Source of the DNA: Prolixibacter bellariivorans ATCC BAA-1284
Lineage (GTDB): Bacteria > Bacteroidota > Bacteroidia > Bacteroidales > Prolixibacteraceae
Reading direction: 5' to 3'
Assembly (NCBI RefSeq): GCF_000621705.1
Contig: NZ_JHXO01000001.1
Coordinates: 434,001-498,000 of the forward strand
Length of the DNA stretch: 64,000 bases
Every line of letters begins with the position of its first letter. Within the stretch, counting starts at the first letter, position 1. A program made the translations under genes and the position numbers. The notes under the pieces were generated by a model, which saw nothing but the letters and a program-made list of their open reading frames with translations, made no database searches and was not told where the DNA came from. Of this stretch, positions 42,302 to 51,300 are shown piece after piece.

Positions 42302-43492
42302 TTATTTCAACACGTTCAGCTCTTTTCCAATTTTGGTAAAAGCAGTAATGGCTTTGTCCAGATGAGCCCTATCGTGGGCGGCTGACAACTGAACACGAAT
42401 GCGAGCCTGACCTTTCGGGACAACCGGATAATAGAACCCAATCACGTAAATACCTTCCTCCAGCAGTTTGGCAGCAAACTCCTGCGACAATTTGGCATCG
42501 TACAGCATTACAGCACAGATGGCCGACTTGCTGGGCTTGATATCGAAGCCTGCTGCCTGCATTTTACCCATGAAGTATTCCGTATTTTCATGCAGTTTGT
42601 CTTGCAGTTCAGTGGTTTCAGCCATCATATCGAACATCCGGATTCCCGCATTAACAACTACCGGCGGCAGCGAATTGGAGAATAGATACGGACGGGAACG
42701 TTGGCGCAGCAGCTCAATGATTTCTTTCTTCCCGGTAGTAAAACCGCCAATGGCGCCACCGAAAGCTTTACCCAATGTTCCGGTAATGATATCTACTTTC
42801 CCGCGAAGGTTGAACAACTCGGTTACACCGCGACCGGTTTCGCCTACCACTCCGGCAGAGTGACATTCGTCGACCATTACCATGGCATCGTACTTCTCGG
42901 CCAGTTCGTTGATTTTATCCATGGGAGCTACGTTGCCATCCATAGAAAATACACCGTCGGTGACGATGACGCGGAAGCGGGCTTTTTGAGCTGCTTTTAG
43001 TTGCTCTTCCAAATCGGCCATATCGGCATTCTGGTAACGGAAGCGTTGTGCCTTACACAACCGCACGCCGTCGATGATGGAGGCATGGTTCAGTGAATCG
43101 GAGATGATGGCATCCTCATCCGTAAGAAGTGGCTCGAATACTCCGCCGTTGGCATCGAATGCAGCGGCGTAGAGAATGGTGTCCTCGGTGCCGAAGAATT
43201 CGGCGATTTTCCGCTCCAGCATTTTGTGCAAATCGGTGGTACCGCAGATGAACCGGACGGATGACATCCCAAAACCGTGACTGTCGAGCGCCTCTTTAGC
43301 CGCTTCAATCAACTGCGGGTGGTTTGACAAGCCCAGGTAATTGTTGGCGCAAAAGTTTAGTACTTCCTTACCGTCTTCGAGATGGATAACCGCACTTTGC
43401 GGTGAAACAATAATGCGTTCGTCTTTGTACAAACCCGCTTCCCGGATGTTATCCAGTTCCTGTTGCAGGTGATTTTTTATTTTGCCGTACAT
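42302..43492 (-). CDS. kbl: Glycine C-acetyltransferase (2-amino-3-ketobutyrate CoA ligase)
   Basis: A 396-residue PLP enzyme of the alpha-oxoamine synthase family, which splits 2-amino-3-ketobutyrate with CoA to glycine and acetyl-CoA in threonine breakdown. K242 in TGTLGKAFGGAIGG is the PLP lysine; VDECHSAGVVGETGRG and CGTTDLHKMLE fit Kbl closely. No threonine dehydrogenase gene is beside it. 8-amino-7-oxononanoate synthase is related but the N-terminal length and CANNYLGLSNHP segment favour Kbl. Confidence 0.92.
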   Translation of the reverse strand: MYGKIKNHLQQELDNIREAGLYKDERIIVSPQSAVIHLEDGKEVLNFCANNYLGLSNHPQLIEAAKEALDSHGFGMSSVRFICGTTDLHKMLERKIAEFFGTEDTILYAAAFDANGGVFEPLLTDEDAIISDSLNHASIIDGVRLCKAQRFRYQNADMADLEEQLKAAQKARFRVIVTDGVFSMDGNVAPMDKINELAEKYDAMVMVDECHSAGVVGETGRGVTELFNLRGKVDIITGTLGKAFGGAIGGFTTGKKEIIELLRQRSRPYLFSNSLPPVVVNAGIRMFDMMAETTELQDKLHENTEYFMGKMQAAGFDIKPSKSAICAVMLYDAKLSQEFAAKLLEEGIYVIGFYYPVVPKGQARIRVQLSAAHDRAHLDKAITAFTKIGKELNVLK

Positions 43493-43582
43493 AATACTTA
43501 TGGTATAAAAAGTTTGTCGAATTGTGTGGAGAAAATACTCTCTGTTTTACCGGCCTGCTATTGGTCAGTCCAAAATCAATTA

Positions 43583-43590
43583 CAAAAATA
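43583..43590 (-). promoter_or_regulatory. -7 element upstream of kbl
   Basis: On the minus strand TATTTTTG fits TAnnTTTG, about 90 nt before the kbl start. The -33 side is unclear. Confidence 0.4.
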
Positions 43591-43768
43591 ACGGAAAATT
43601 CACGGTTTGAGGGATGATATTTGGCAGGGAAGCAAAGAACGTTTCGCAGACTTCTACGAAAGGATAATTTGTGATTTCACTTTTTTTAACAAAAAACCCA
43701 TGTCTCCGGACCAACTTTTAATGTTCGGTTGCGTATGGATAAGTTGGAAACTCAACAAAAATAAATTT

Positions 43769-44185
43769 ATGGACAGACGTAAAGCCTTACAACGAATGGT
43801 AACCGGGAGTGCGACACTCTTTATGGTACCCACCGCCCTGGCTGCATGCGGAAACACTAAAAAGAAAAGCGCAGACAATTCTCAGCTGACGGTAAACCTG
43901 GCTGATGCTGCCAATGCACCGCTCAAACAGCAGGGGGGATTTGTGGTAACCGACAATACCATTATTATCAATACTGCTGCTGATGGTATCATTGCGTTGT
44001 CGAGTATTTGTACCCATAAGGGATGCACGGTAGAGTACGATAAAACGAACAAAGACATTCTGTGTCCGTGTCACCAATCGGAATTTGCTTTCGACGGCAG
44101 CGTACTCCAGGGACCCGCTGTGAAACCGCTCCCAAAGTATAAGGTGACGCGTAACGGCGATACGCTGACCATTGATCGTTCATAA
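43769..44185 (+). CDS. Rieske 2Fe-2S lipoprotein, copy A
   Basis: A 138-residue protein. Start set at 43769 (MDRRKALQRM); the frame from 43607 adds 54 non-family residues. It has a twin-Arg N-terminus and a lipobox ending at C27 (TALAAC), suggesting folding in the cytoplasm, Tat export and lipid anchoring. The Rieske site: C81 and H83 (CTHKGC), C99 and H102 (CPCHQS) bind the cluster, and C86 with C101 form the usual disulfide. The partner is unknown, as no cytochrome b is nearby. A terminator follows and then a paralogue. Confidence 0.88.
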   Translation: MDRRKALQRMVTGSATLFMVPTALAACGNTKKKSADNSQLTVNLADAANAPLKQQGGFVVTDNTIIINTAADGIIALSSICTHKGCTVEYDKTNKDILCPCHQSEFAFDGSVLQGPAVKPLPKYKVTRNGDTLTIDRS

Positions 44186-44227
44186 GACTACAATTCATAA
44201 TCTCCCCCTCTGTAATGTTGACCTCGG

Positions 44228-44249
44228 CCCGGAAATTTTTCCGGGTTTT
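44228..44249 (+). terminator. Intrinsic terminator after Rieske copy A
   Basis: CCCGGAAA pairs with TTTCCGGG (loop of a few T), followed by TTTT. It separates the two Rieske genes into independent transcripts or a partial read-through pair. Confidence 0.75.
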
Positions 44250-44376
44250 CTTGTTTTGTCCTGCTTCCGGTTCGTTCATAATTTATTGTTCAGTAGTTTT
44301 TAAGGAGGTTTTAATTTTTCGTCTTATTCATTTTCAGCATATTGCTATTGTATTTAATGAGTCTAAATAATGATTT

Positions 44377-44802
44377 ATGGAAAGACGTAAAGCCCTTCAG
44401 CAAATGTTTTTAGGAACCGGAACACTCATGGTTGTTCCTGCCGCTTTGGCATCGTGTTCCAAATCGGCCAGTGCAGGGGCTCCGTTAACAGGGGACCTCA
44501 CACTTGATTTGACCAATTCGAAGTACAGTCAGCTAACACAGAGCGGAGGCTCGGTGATTGTTGGCAGTACCATTGTGGTGAATACGGGAAGTAACAATTT
44601 TATTGCGCTTTCGGCTATTTGCACGCATGCTGGTTGTCTGGTGGAGTATCAATCTTCGCAGAAAGACTTCTATTGTCCTTGCCACGGTTCGGTATTCTCT
44701 ACTTCGGGTAGTGTGATGCGTGGACCGGCTGGCAGTCCATTGGCTAAGTATCAAACTACTTACGATGCTACGGCCAAGACCGTCACTGTAAAAGGCGCCT
44801 GA
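44377..44802 (+). CDS. Rieske 2Fe-2S lipoprotein, copy B
   Basis: A 141-residue paralogue of the preceding gene, with the same plan: MERRKALQQM twin-Arg start, lipobox LASC, and Rieske motifs CTHAGCLVEY and CPCHGSVF. The N-terminal twenty residues and the Rieske core are clearly alike between copies while the linker differs (SASAGAPL here), so this is an old tandem duplication. Probably an electron carrier at the outer face of the membrane; partner unknown. Confidence 0.88.
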   Translation: MERRKALQQMFLGTGTLMVVPAALASCSKSASAGAPLTGDLTLDLTNSKYSQLTQSGGSVIVGSTIVVNTGSNNFIALSAICTHAGCLVEYQSSQKDFYCPCHGSVFSTSGSVMRGPAGSPLAKYQTTYDATAKTVTVKGA

Positions 44803-44827
44803 AAAAAATTGTATAGTCCTCTCTTTC

Positions 44828-44862
44828 CCGTTTCCCTGCTCGTTAGGGGAGCGGTTTTTTTT
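44828..44862 (+). terminator. Intrinsic terminator after Rieske copy B
   Basis: CCGTTTCCCT (44828-44837) pairs with AGGGGAGCGG (44845-44854), with wobble pairs, followed by eight T. Confidence 0.8.
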
Positions 44863-44904
44863 GCCTTTTAATTCCTACCGGGAAGAGAAGGTGTCGATTC
44901 TATA

Positions 44905-45477
44905 TTATGAATTCACCCGCGTTATTCCGCCCGAGACAATAAATTTCATGGCTTCAGCCGGATTGATGTCGATGGGATGAACGCTGGAAGTGGGAACCAT
45001 GTACAACTCGCCTGAGAAGTTATAAGAGTGTGGGAAATAAATCGCCACTAATTCCTTCCGGCCAATCTGTTCGAGTGTTTCCTGGGTGATGAATCCCATT
45101 TTCCACAATTGATTTTCGTGATTGATGAGCACCATGGCTGGTTGGTTGAACTTTTTCTCCTTCCCCACGAAGGCAGAGAAGAGATCGCGCAGTGACGAAT
45201 AGATGACCCGAATTAACGGTGCCCGTTCGAGCAGTTTGTCGATAAAACGGGTCAACGGCCGGGCAATGATGGTTTTTCCAAACATTCCCAGGAGGGTGAT
45301 AAAAGCAAATATGATTAGGATACCTAATCCCGGCAGACTTATTCCAAACCAGGCATCGAGGTTGGCGCGCAGTAATCCGTCGATGAAATTGAATACGATG
45401 AAGATAACATAGATGGTGATGGCTAGTGGCGCTATTAGCAGCAGCCCTTGCAGGAACCAGGTTGTAATACGTTTCAT
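44905..45477 (-). CDS. DUF502 family membrane protein
   Basis: A 190-residue inner-membrane protein with two N-terminal helices (FLQGLLLIAPLAITIYVIFIVF and LGILIIFAFITLLGMFG) and a cytoplasmic C-terminal region with PLIRVIYSSLRDLFSAF and VPTSSVHPIDINPAEAMKFIVSGGI, typical of DUF502 proteins. Function is not known for the family. It follows the CHAD gene by 11 nt, suggesting one transcript. Confidence 0.85.
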   Translation of the reverse strand: MKRITTWFLQGLLLIAPLAITIYVIFIVFNFIDGLLRANLDAWFGISLPGLGILIIFAFITLLGMFGKTIIARPLTRFIDKLLERAPLIRVIYSSLRDLFSAFVGKEKKFNQPAMVLINHENQLWKMGFITQETLEQIGRKELVAIYFPHSYNFSGELYMVPTSSVHPIDINPAEAMKFIVSGGITRVNS

Positions 45478-45488
45478 AAGTTTCTTGT

Positions 45489-46268
45489 TTATGATTTATT
45501 CAAATCAGGTGCTTTGGTAGCTGTTGTTTTACACGATTCCAGTATCTGGATTTGTTCGGCTACAATCGCCCTGGTGATTTGCGATAGCCAAAACGGCATA
45601 TGTCCCCGCGGGTGAAGACCGGCAAATTGTCCGATAAATTGAAGGAGTACCTGCAGGTCGTGCCAGGCGCCCAGTTTTGCATCGAGTTTTTCTAACCTGG
45701 CTGTGATGGTTTCATCCCAAACGGATGAATCTTTTGTCAGCAACCGGTTGAGGTATATCAGCTTCTTTAGCTGTTTCCGCTGCCAGTGCAAATTCCCGGT
45801 TATTTCCGGGGCGAGGTGGGCTGCCTTAATCTTTTCCATCAGTTGCTTCATTTGCTGCGAAATGACGCCCGGGAGCTCTTCCGTAGGAATTTCGTTTCGG
45901 TGTTGCCGTTCAAATGTATCGATATCCGGAATGGAAACGTGTTTCATTTGCTTTTCTTCTGCGAGATAGCCTTGCCACAACCAAGCGGAAAATCCATTGT
46001 GCCGGATATGATTTTTCAGGCAAATTTTGCGAAAGCGTTGCCGGGCAACCGTGAAATCGCGTAGGCGGCTGGTTTGCTGGTAATAATTCCGGAAGGAAAT
46101 AAATAATGATTTGGCCGGATACCGTTCGGGGAAAGCGAATTCGAGGAGTAGGCATTGCACTCGTATGGCCTTGAACCGAAGCCTGAGTTGATGCAACTCT
46201 TTTTCCTGTTCCCGACGAAGAATGTGATTTCGGGAACCAACGGTTCCGGTTTTGCTTACAGCATTCAT
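45489..46268 (-). CDS. CHAD domain protein
   Basis: A 259-residue helical protein. Start set at 46268 (MNAVSKTG). CHAD domains bind inorganic polyphosphate through conserved His/Lys/Arg faces on two four-helix bundles; here basic helices such as HQLRLRFKAIRVQCLLLEFAF, FRNYYQQTSRLRDFTVARQRF and RKQLKKLIYLNRLL are seen, with the second-half landmark LGAWHDLQVLLQFIGQF. Polyphosphate binding is inferred from the family. Divergent from gltX. Confidence 0.75.
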   Translation of the reverse strand: MNAVSKTGTVGSRNHILRREQEKELHQLRLRFKAIRVQCLLLEFAFPERYPAKSLFISFRNYYQQTSRLRDFTVARQRFRKICLKNHIRHNGFSAWLWQGYLAEEKQMKHVSIPDIDTFERQHRNEIPTEELPGVISQQMKQLMEKIKAAHLAPEITGNLHWQRKQLKKLIYLNRLLTKDSSVWDETITARLEKLDAKLGAWHDLQVLLQFIGQFAGLHPRGHMPFWLSQITRAIVAEQIQILESCKTTATKAPDLNKS

Positions 46269-46379
46269 GTCAAAACAGATCAACAATTAAGGTCGGAAAT
46301 CGGTTGCAACAATCTGTTCCTGTCCGGTCTTTAGAGGTTTATTGCCGGGCTTTTTCCGCAGCAGCGTGATCATATTTCT

Positions 46380-46387
46380 TATCTTTG
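46380..46387 (+). promoter_or_regulatory. -7 element upstream of gltX
   Basis: TATCTTTG matches TAnnTTTG and lies 43 nt before the gltX start at 46431; the -33 element is not clear. Confidence 0.5.
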
Positions 46388-46430
46388 TCCCAGTTTTTTG
46401 AAAGAACGTGAAACTGAAAAATATACCATC

Positions 46431-47960
46431 ATGAGTGATAGAAAAGTGAGGGTTCGTTTTGCCCCCAGTCCGACCGGACCGCTGCACATGGGCGGGGTGC
46501 GTACCGCGCTGTTCAATTACCTGTTTGCCAAGGGACGCGGTGGCGATTTCCTGCTCCGCATCGAAGATACTGACCAAAACCGTTACGTGCCGGGCGCCGA
46601 GGAATACATTATGGAAAGCCTGGCGTGGTGTGGAATGAAGCTTGACGAAGGCCCCAAAGAAGGCGGACCACATGGACCTTACCGCCAGAGTGAGCGTAAG
46701 GAGTTGTACCACCAGTATGCCGAACAGCTGGTTGCAGGCGGGAATGCCTATTATGCGTTCGACACACCGGAAGAGCTGGATGCTGCCCGCAGTGAAGCGG
46801 AAGCAAAAGGAGAAACCTTTACTTATAATGCCGCTACCCGTGGCAACATGAAGAACTCAATTTCGCTATCGGAAGCAGAATGGAAAAAACTGCTAGCTGA
46901 CGGCGTTCCTGCAGTGGTTCGTTTCCGGATGCCCGACAACGAGTCGGTCACAGAGGATGACCTGATCCGTGGCCGTGTGACTTTCGAAACTTCGTTGCTC
47001 GACGATAAGGTGCTGTACAAAGCCGATGGTATGCCAACCTATCACCTGGCCAACGTGGTAGACGATCACTTGATGGAGATTACGCATGTGATTCGTGGTG
47101 AGGAGTGGTTGTCGTCGATGCCGTTGCACGTGCTGCTGTACCGTGCACTGGGCTGGGTCGATACGATGCCTCGTTTTGCTCATCTGCCGCTTATTCTTAA
47201 ACCGGTGGGCAAAGGAAAGCTCTCGAAACGTGATGGTGATAAAATGGGATTTCCGGTTTTTCCACTGGAGTGGAAAGACCCGAAGTCGGGCGAAATTTCA
47301 AGGGGGTACCGCGAAGATGGATATTTCCCGGACGCGTTTATCAACGTTTTGGCACTGCTGGGCTGGAATCCCGGTACAGAGCAGGAGCTTTTTTCGATGG
47401 ATGAATTAGTAGAAGCCTTCTCGCTGGAGCGAGTTGGTAAGTCGGGTTCCCGCTTCGATCCGGAAAAAACCAAGTGGTTCAATCATCAGTATTTGGTAGC
47501 GAAGAGCGATGAAGAGCTGGCCAAATTATTCCTTCCGCTGTTGCGGGAAAGGGGAATGGAGGCTAACCCAGAGATGGTTGCGCGGATCTGCAGTATGGTG
47601 AAAGAACGCTGCAATTTTGTTCCGGAAATCTGGGACCAGAGTTATTTCTTTTTCGAGTCACCGAGCGAGTATGATGCCAAAGTGGTGAAGAAGCGTTGGA
47701 AAGAGGGTACGCCAGAGATGATGACGGAAATAGCAGATTTCTTGGAAACCTTGGAAACCTGGAAAGCTTCGGAAATCAAAGAACCGTTCTCAGCTTTCGT
47801 AAACGGAAAAGAGTGGGGATTTGGTGCGGTCATGAATGCTTTTCGGCTTTGCCTCGTTGGCGGTGGATTCGGCCCTGACTTATTCGAGATTTGCGAAATC
47901 ATTGGAAAGGAAGAAACCCTTCGTCGGATACGGAACGGTATCGCTAATATCAAGAGATAA
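46431..47960 (+). CDS. gltX: Glutamyl-tRNA synthetase
   Basis: A 509-residue class I synthetase charging tRNA-Glu. Start set at 46431 (MSDRKVRVRFAPSPTGPLHMGG); the frame from 46398 adds eleven residues not expected. The HIGH-type motif is PTGPLHMGG and the KMSKS-type motif is KGKLSKRDGDK. RIEDTDQNRYVPG and the C-terminal anticodon-binding domain are normal. Terminator directly follows. Confidence 0.96.
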   Translation: MSDRKVRVRFAPSPTGPLHMGGVRTALFNYLFAKGRGGDFLLRIEDTDQNRYVPGAEEYIMESLAWCGMKLDEGPKEGGPHGPYRQSERKELYHQYAEQLVAGGNAYYAFDTPEELDAARSEAEAKGETFTYNAATRGNMKNSISLSEAEWKKLLADGVPAVVRFRMPDNESVTEDDLIRGRVTFETSLLDDKVLYKADGMPTYHLANVVDDHLMEITHVIRGEEWLSSMPLHVLLYRALGWVDTMPRFAHLPLILKPVGKGKLSKRDGDKMGFPVFPLEWKDPKSGEISRGYREDGYFPDAFINVLALLGWNPGTEQELFSMDELVEAFSLERVGKSGSRFDPEKTKWFNHQYLVAKSDEELAKLFLPLLRERGMEANPEMVARICSMVKERCNFVPEIWDQSYFFFESPSEYDAKVVKKRWKEGTPEMMTEIADFLETLETWKASEIKEPFSAFVNGKEWGFGAVMNAFRLCLVGGGFGPDLFEICEIIGKEETLRRIRNGIANIKR

Positions 47961-47985
47961 CAATATTCACTCAATATTCTGAAGG

Positions 47986-48017
47986 AAGGTCATCTGAGAA
48001 ATCAGATGGCCTTTTTT
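47986..48017 (+). terminator. Intrinsic terminator after gltX
   Basis: AAGGTCATCTGA pairs with TCAGATGGCCTT (one G-U), with a GAAA-type loop, followed by a T-run. Confidence 0.88.
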
Positions 48018-48392
48018 ATTTGACGTTTTTATTGAAAAAAATGTGTTGTTTTTAGGATCTATTATGATAGATGACATATGGTTATATTTCTATAAATGAT
48101 AATTATGTTTTGTTTATAGGATGTTTCAGGGATAGTATTCATAATCAGAATAGTATGTTAAATGACATATGGAGAGACTACCGGACTTGTCTGAAAGTGC
48201 TAATTCTATTGACTTTTGGTTGATTTAGAGTTAACTTTCTTGAACATAATCATTCTTTATGTATTGATAATCAGTGCATCTTTGTTTGTTGTGCTCTTAC
48301 ATTTCAAACCTTTTTGCCTTATATTTATATACGGTAAAGATGCCTCCTGGCATCTTTCTGCGGCTTAATACTAACCTCTAACCTCAGTTTTT
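48018..48392 (+). other. AT-rich region before the cadherin gene, with direct repeats
   Basis: About 375 nt with no gene. ATGACATATGG occurs twice (48071-48081 and 48162-48172), 91 nt apart start to start, and each copy is preceded by a similar TTGTTTWTAGGAT element (around 48050 and 48112). This may be a regulator-binding array. CATCTTTG near 48272 is a near match to the -7 consensus. Confidence 0.45.
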
Positions 48393-51300
48393 ATGAAGAA
48401 ACCTCTACTCTTGTCATTTATTATCCTATTAATCGGAATAAATGTTATGGCAGCAGGGGGACCTGGCTTTACTGACTTTTCGTCCCCCGAGAATACCTTT
48501 AACGGTGTCACGCTTTTGGCGGCGGCACCTCCCCCGACAATTACCGGTGGACAGAGTTTTTCAGTTCTGGAGAATAGCGCTTTGGGAACAGATGTAGGTA
48601 CTGTTGGTGCCAGTGATGTTACGACGAATCCGTCCTGGTCGATTTCCAGTAATGTGAACCCCGATGGAGACGGTGAAGATGCCTTTGCTATTAATGCAAC
48701 GACGGGACAGATAACCGTGAATGATCCCACCGATCTGGATTATGAAACCAATACTTCTTTCGTTATCGAAGTATCGTTATCCGATGATTCCGGTGCGGCT
48801 ACACCTGTGAATGTGACTATTAACCTGGAAGATGTGAACGAATTTGCTCCGGTCGTTAATTCAGTGACGGCTATTGATATTGCGGAGAATTTGGCAGACA
48901 ACACGCCTGTAGGTACAGCTTTGTCAGCAGATGATCAGGATGGAACAACTAATATACAGAATTGGGCAATCGCATCCGGCAATACCAATAACGCATTTGC
49001 AATAGATGGTTCAGGGCAGATATCAGTGAACTCGAGTGCTGCGTTGGACTATGAGACGACAACCACGTTTACCTTGGGAATTACGGTTGATGATGATGAT
49101 TATACCAGTGCAGAGCAAACCGTGACCATTAATCTGACGGACTTAAATGATGTTGCTCCGGTGGTGACAGCCAGCCAAAGTTTTACCACTGATGAGAATA
49201 CTACTGCCGGAACCGACTTGTCTCCGGTTCTTGTGGCCACGGATGGCGATGTTACATCAACGACTTTCTCCAACTGGACGATCAGTACCAATGTCGATCC
49301 GGATGGAGATGGGACGGATGCGTTCGCTATCAATGCAAGTAACGGTCAAATAACGGTAAATGATGCCGGTGATCTAGATTATGAAACAAATACATCTCTT
49401 ACGATTCAAGTAACGGTATATGACGGTGCCAACACCAGTGCTCCGCAGGATGTGACCATCAATCTGAATAATCTGAACGACGAAGCTCCGGTCATCACGG
49501 CTAGTCAGGAGTTTACTGTGGCAGAAAACAGTGATTACGGAACGGTGGTTGGAACGGTAGCTGTTACCGATCCGGATGATGCATCAACGGTTTATCATGA
49601 CTGGACCATTACTACCGGAAATACCAATGGAGCGTTTGCCATTAATTCAACGTCCGGACAAATTACGGTAGCCAATACCTCACAACTCGATCGGGAAACA
49701 ACCGCTTCATTTACACTTGGCTTGACTGTAAATGACGGAACCAATACCAGTGCGGAGGCAACCGTAACAGTGCTCTTAAGTGATGTGAATGATGTGGCTC
49801 CGGTTATTACCGCCAGTCAGTCGTTTGATATTCCTGAGGGGAGTAGCAACGGAACCGTTGTGGGCACTGTTGCAGTGACAGATGGTGACGTAACTTCTAC
49901 AACCTTCTCTAGTTGGACCATTACGAATGGAAATACGGATAACGCATTTGCGATTAATGGGACAACCGGCGAAATTACAGTGGCGACCTCTTCGGCTCTG
50001 GATATTATGGTTAATCCAACTTTCACATTAACGTTAACTGTTAGCGACGGCGTCAATACCAGCGCAGATGAGACGGTAACCATTAATCTAACGGATATCA
50101 ACAATCAAAATCCGGTTGTCACCAATGGTCAGACATTTGACGTGGATGAGAATAGTGCCGCGACCACATCGGTAGGAACGGTGGCTGCAACAGACGCCGA
50201 TTCCAATACAACTTTCCAGGATTGGACGATTACCAGCAATGTGAATGGTGACGGTGACGCTAATGATGCTTTTGCTGTTGATGCTTCTACGGGAGAAATT
50301 ACCGTCAACGATGCGGATGATTTGGATCGGGAGGCGAATGCTTCTCTGGTCATTCAGGTTACGGTTAGTGACGGAACGAACACATCAGTAGCAGAGAACG
50401 TAACCATTAATTTGAATGATTTGAATGACGTCGATCCGGTTGTTGATAGCGGACAATCTTTCAGCATTGCTGAAAATCGTCCGAACGGGACGGTTGTCGG
50501 AACGGCTATTGCGACGGATGGTGATGTTTCATCGACAACTTTCCAGGACTGGACCATTGCTTCGAGTACCACTGCCGGTGCTTTTGCCATTAATGCTTCC
50601 ACGGGAGAGATCACTGTGGCTGATTCGACTTTGCTGGATCGGGAAACTGTGGCGTCCATCACACTGGGTTTAACGGTAGGAGATGGCGTTAATACCAGCG
50701 ATTCACAGGATGTGACCATTTCATTATCCGATGTAAATGATGTAGCTCCGGTGATTACTGCTGACCAGGTTTTCAATGTGGATGAGGGAAGTGCCAATGG
50801 AACAGTTGTTGGAACAGTTGATGTAACCGATCAGGATATCACTTCAACGACTTATCACGACTGGACCATAACCGGAGGGAATACCGACAATGCATTTGGA
50901 ATTAGTGCGTCTTCCGGAGAAATTACCGTGACAAATAGTTCAGCTTTAGATTTCGGAGTTAATCCATCGTTTACACTGGTATTAACCGTCAATGACGGAA
51001 CGAATACGAGTGCTGCGGAAAGTGTTACCATCAATTTGAACGATATCAACGATAAAGCTCCTGTTATTACAGCAGATCAAAATTTCGCGATAGACGAGAA
51101 CAGTGACAATTCAACCATCGTTGGAACAGTAGCAGCGACCGATCCGGATGCAGGAACCACTTTCCAGTATTGGACCATTGTTTCCGGCAACACCGATAAT
51201 GCGTTTGCCATCAATAGTTCAACGGGTGAAATTACGGTAGCGACCAGTACTGCTCTCGACAAAGAGACAACGCCTTCCTTCACCCTTAGTTTAACCGTTA

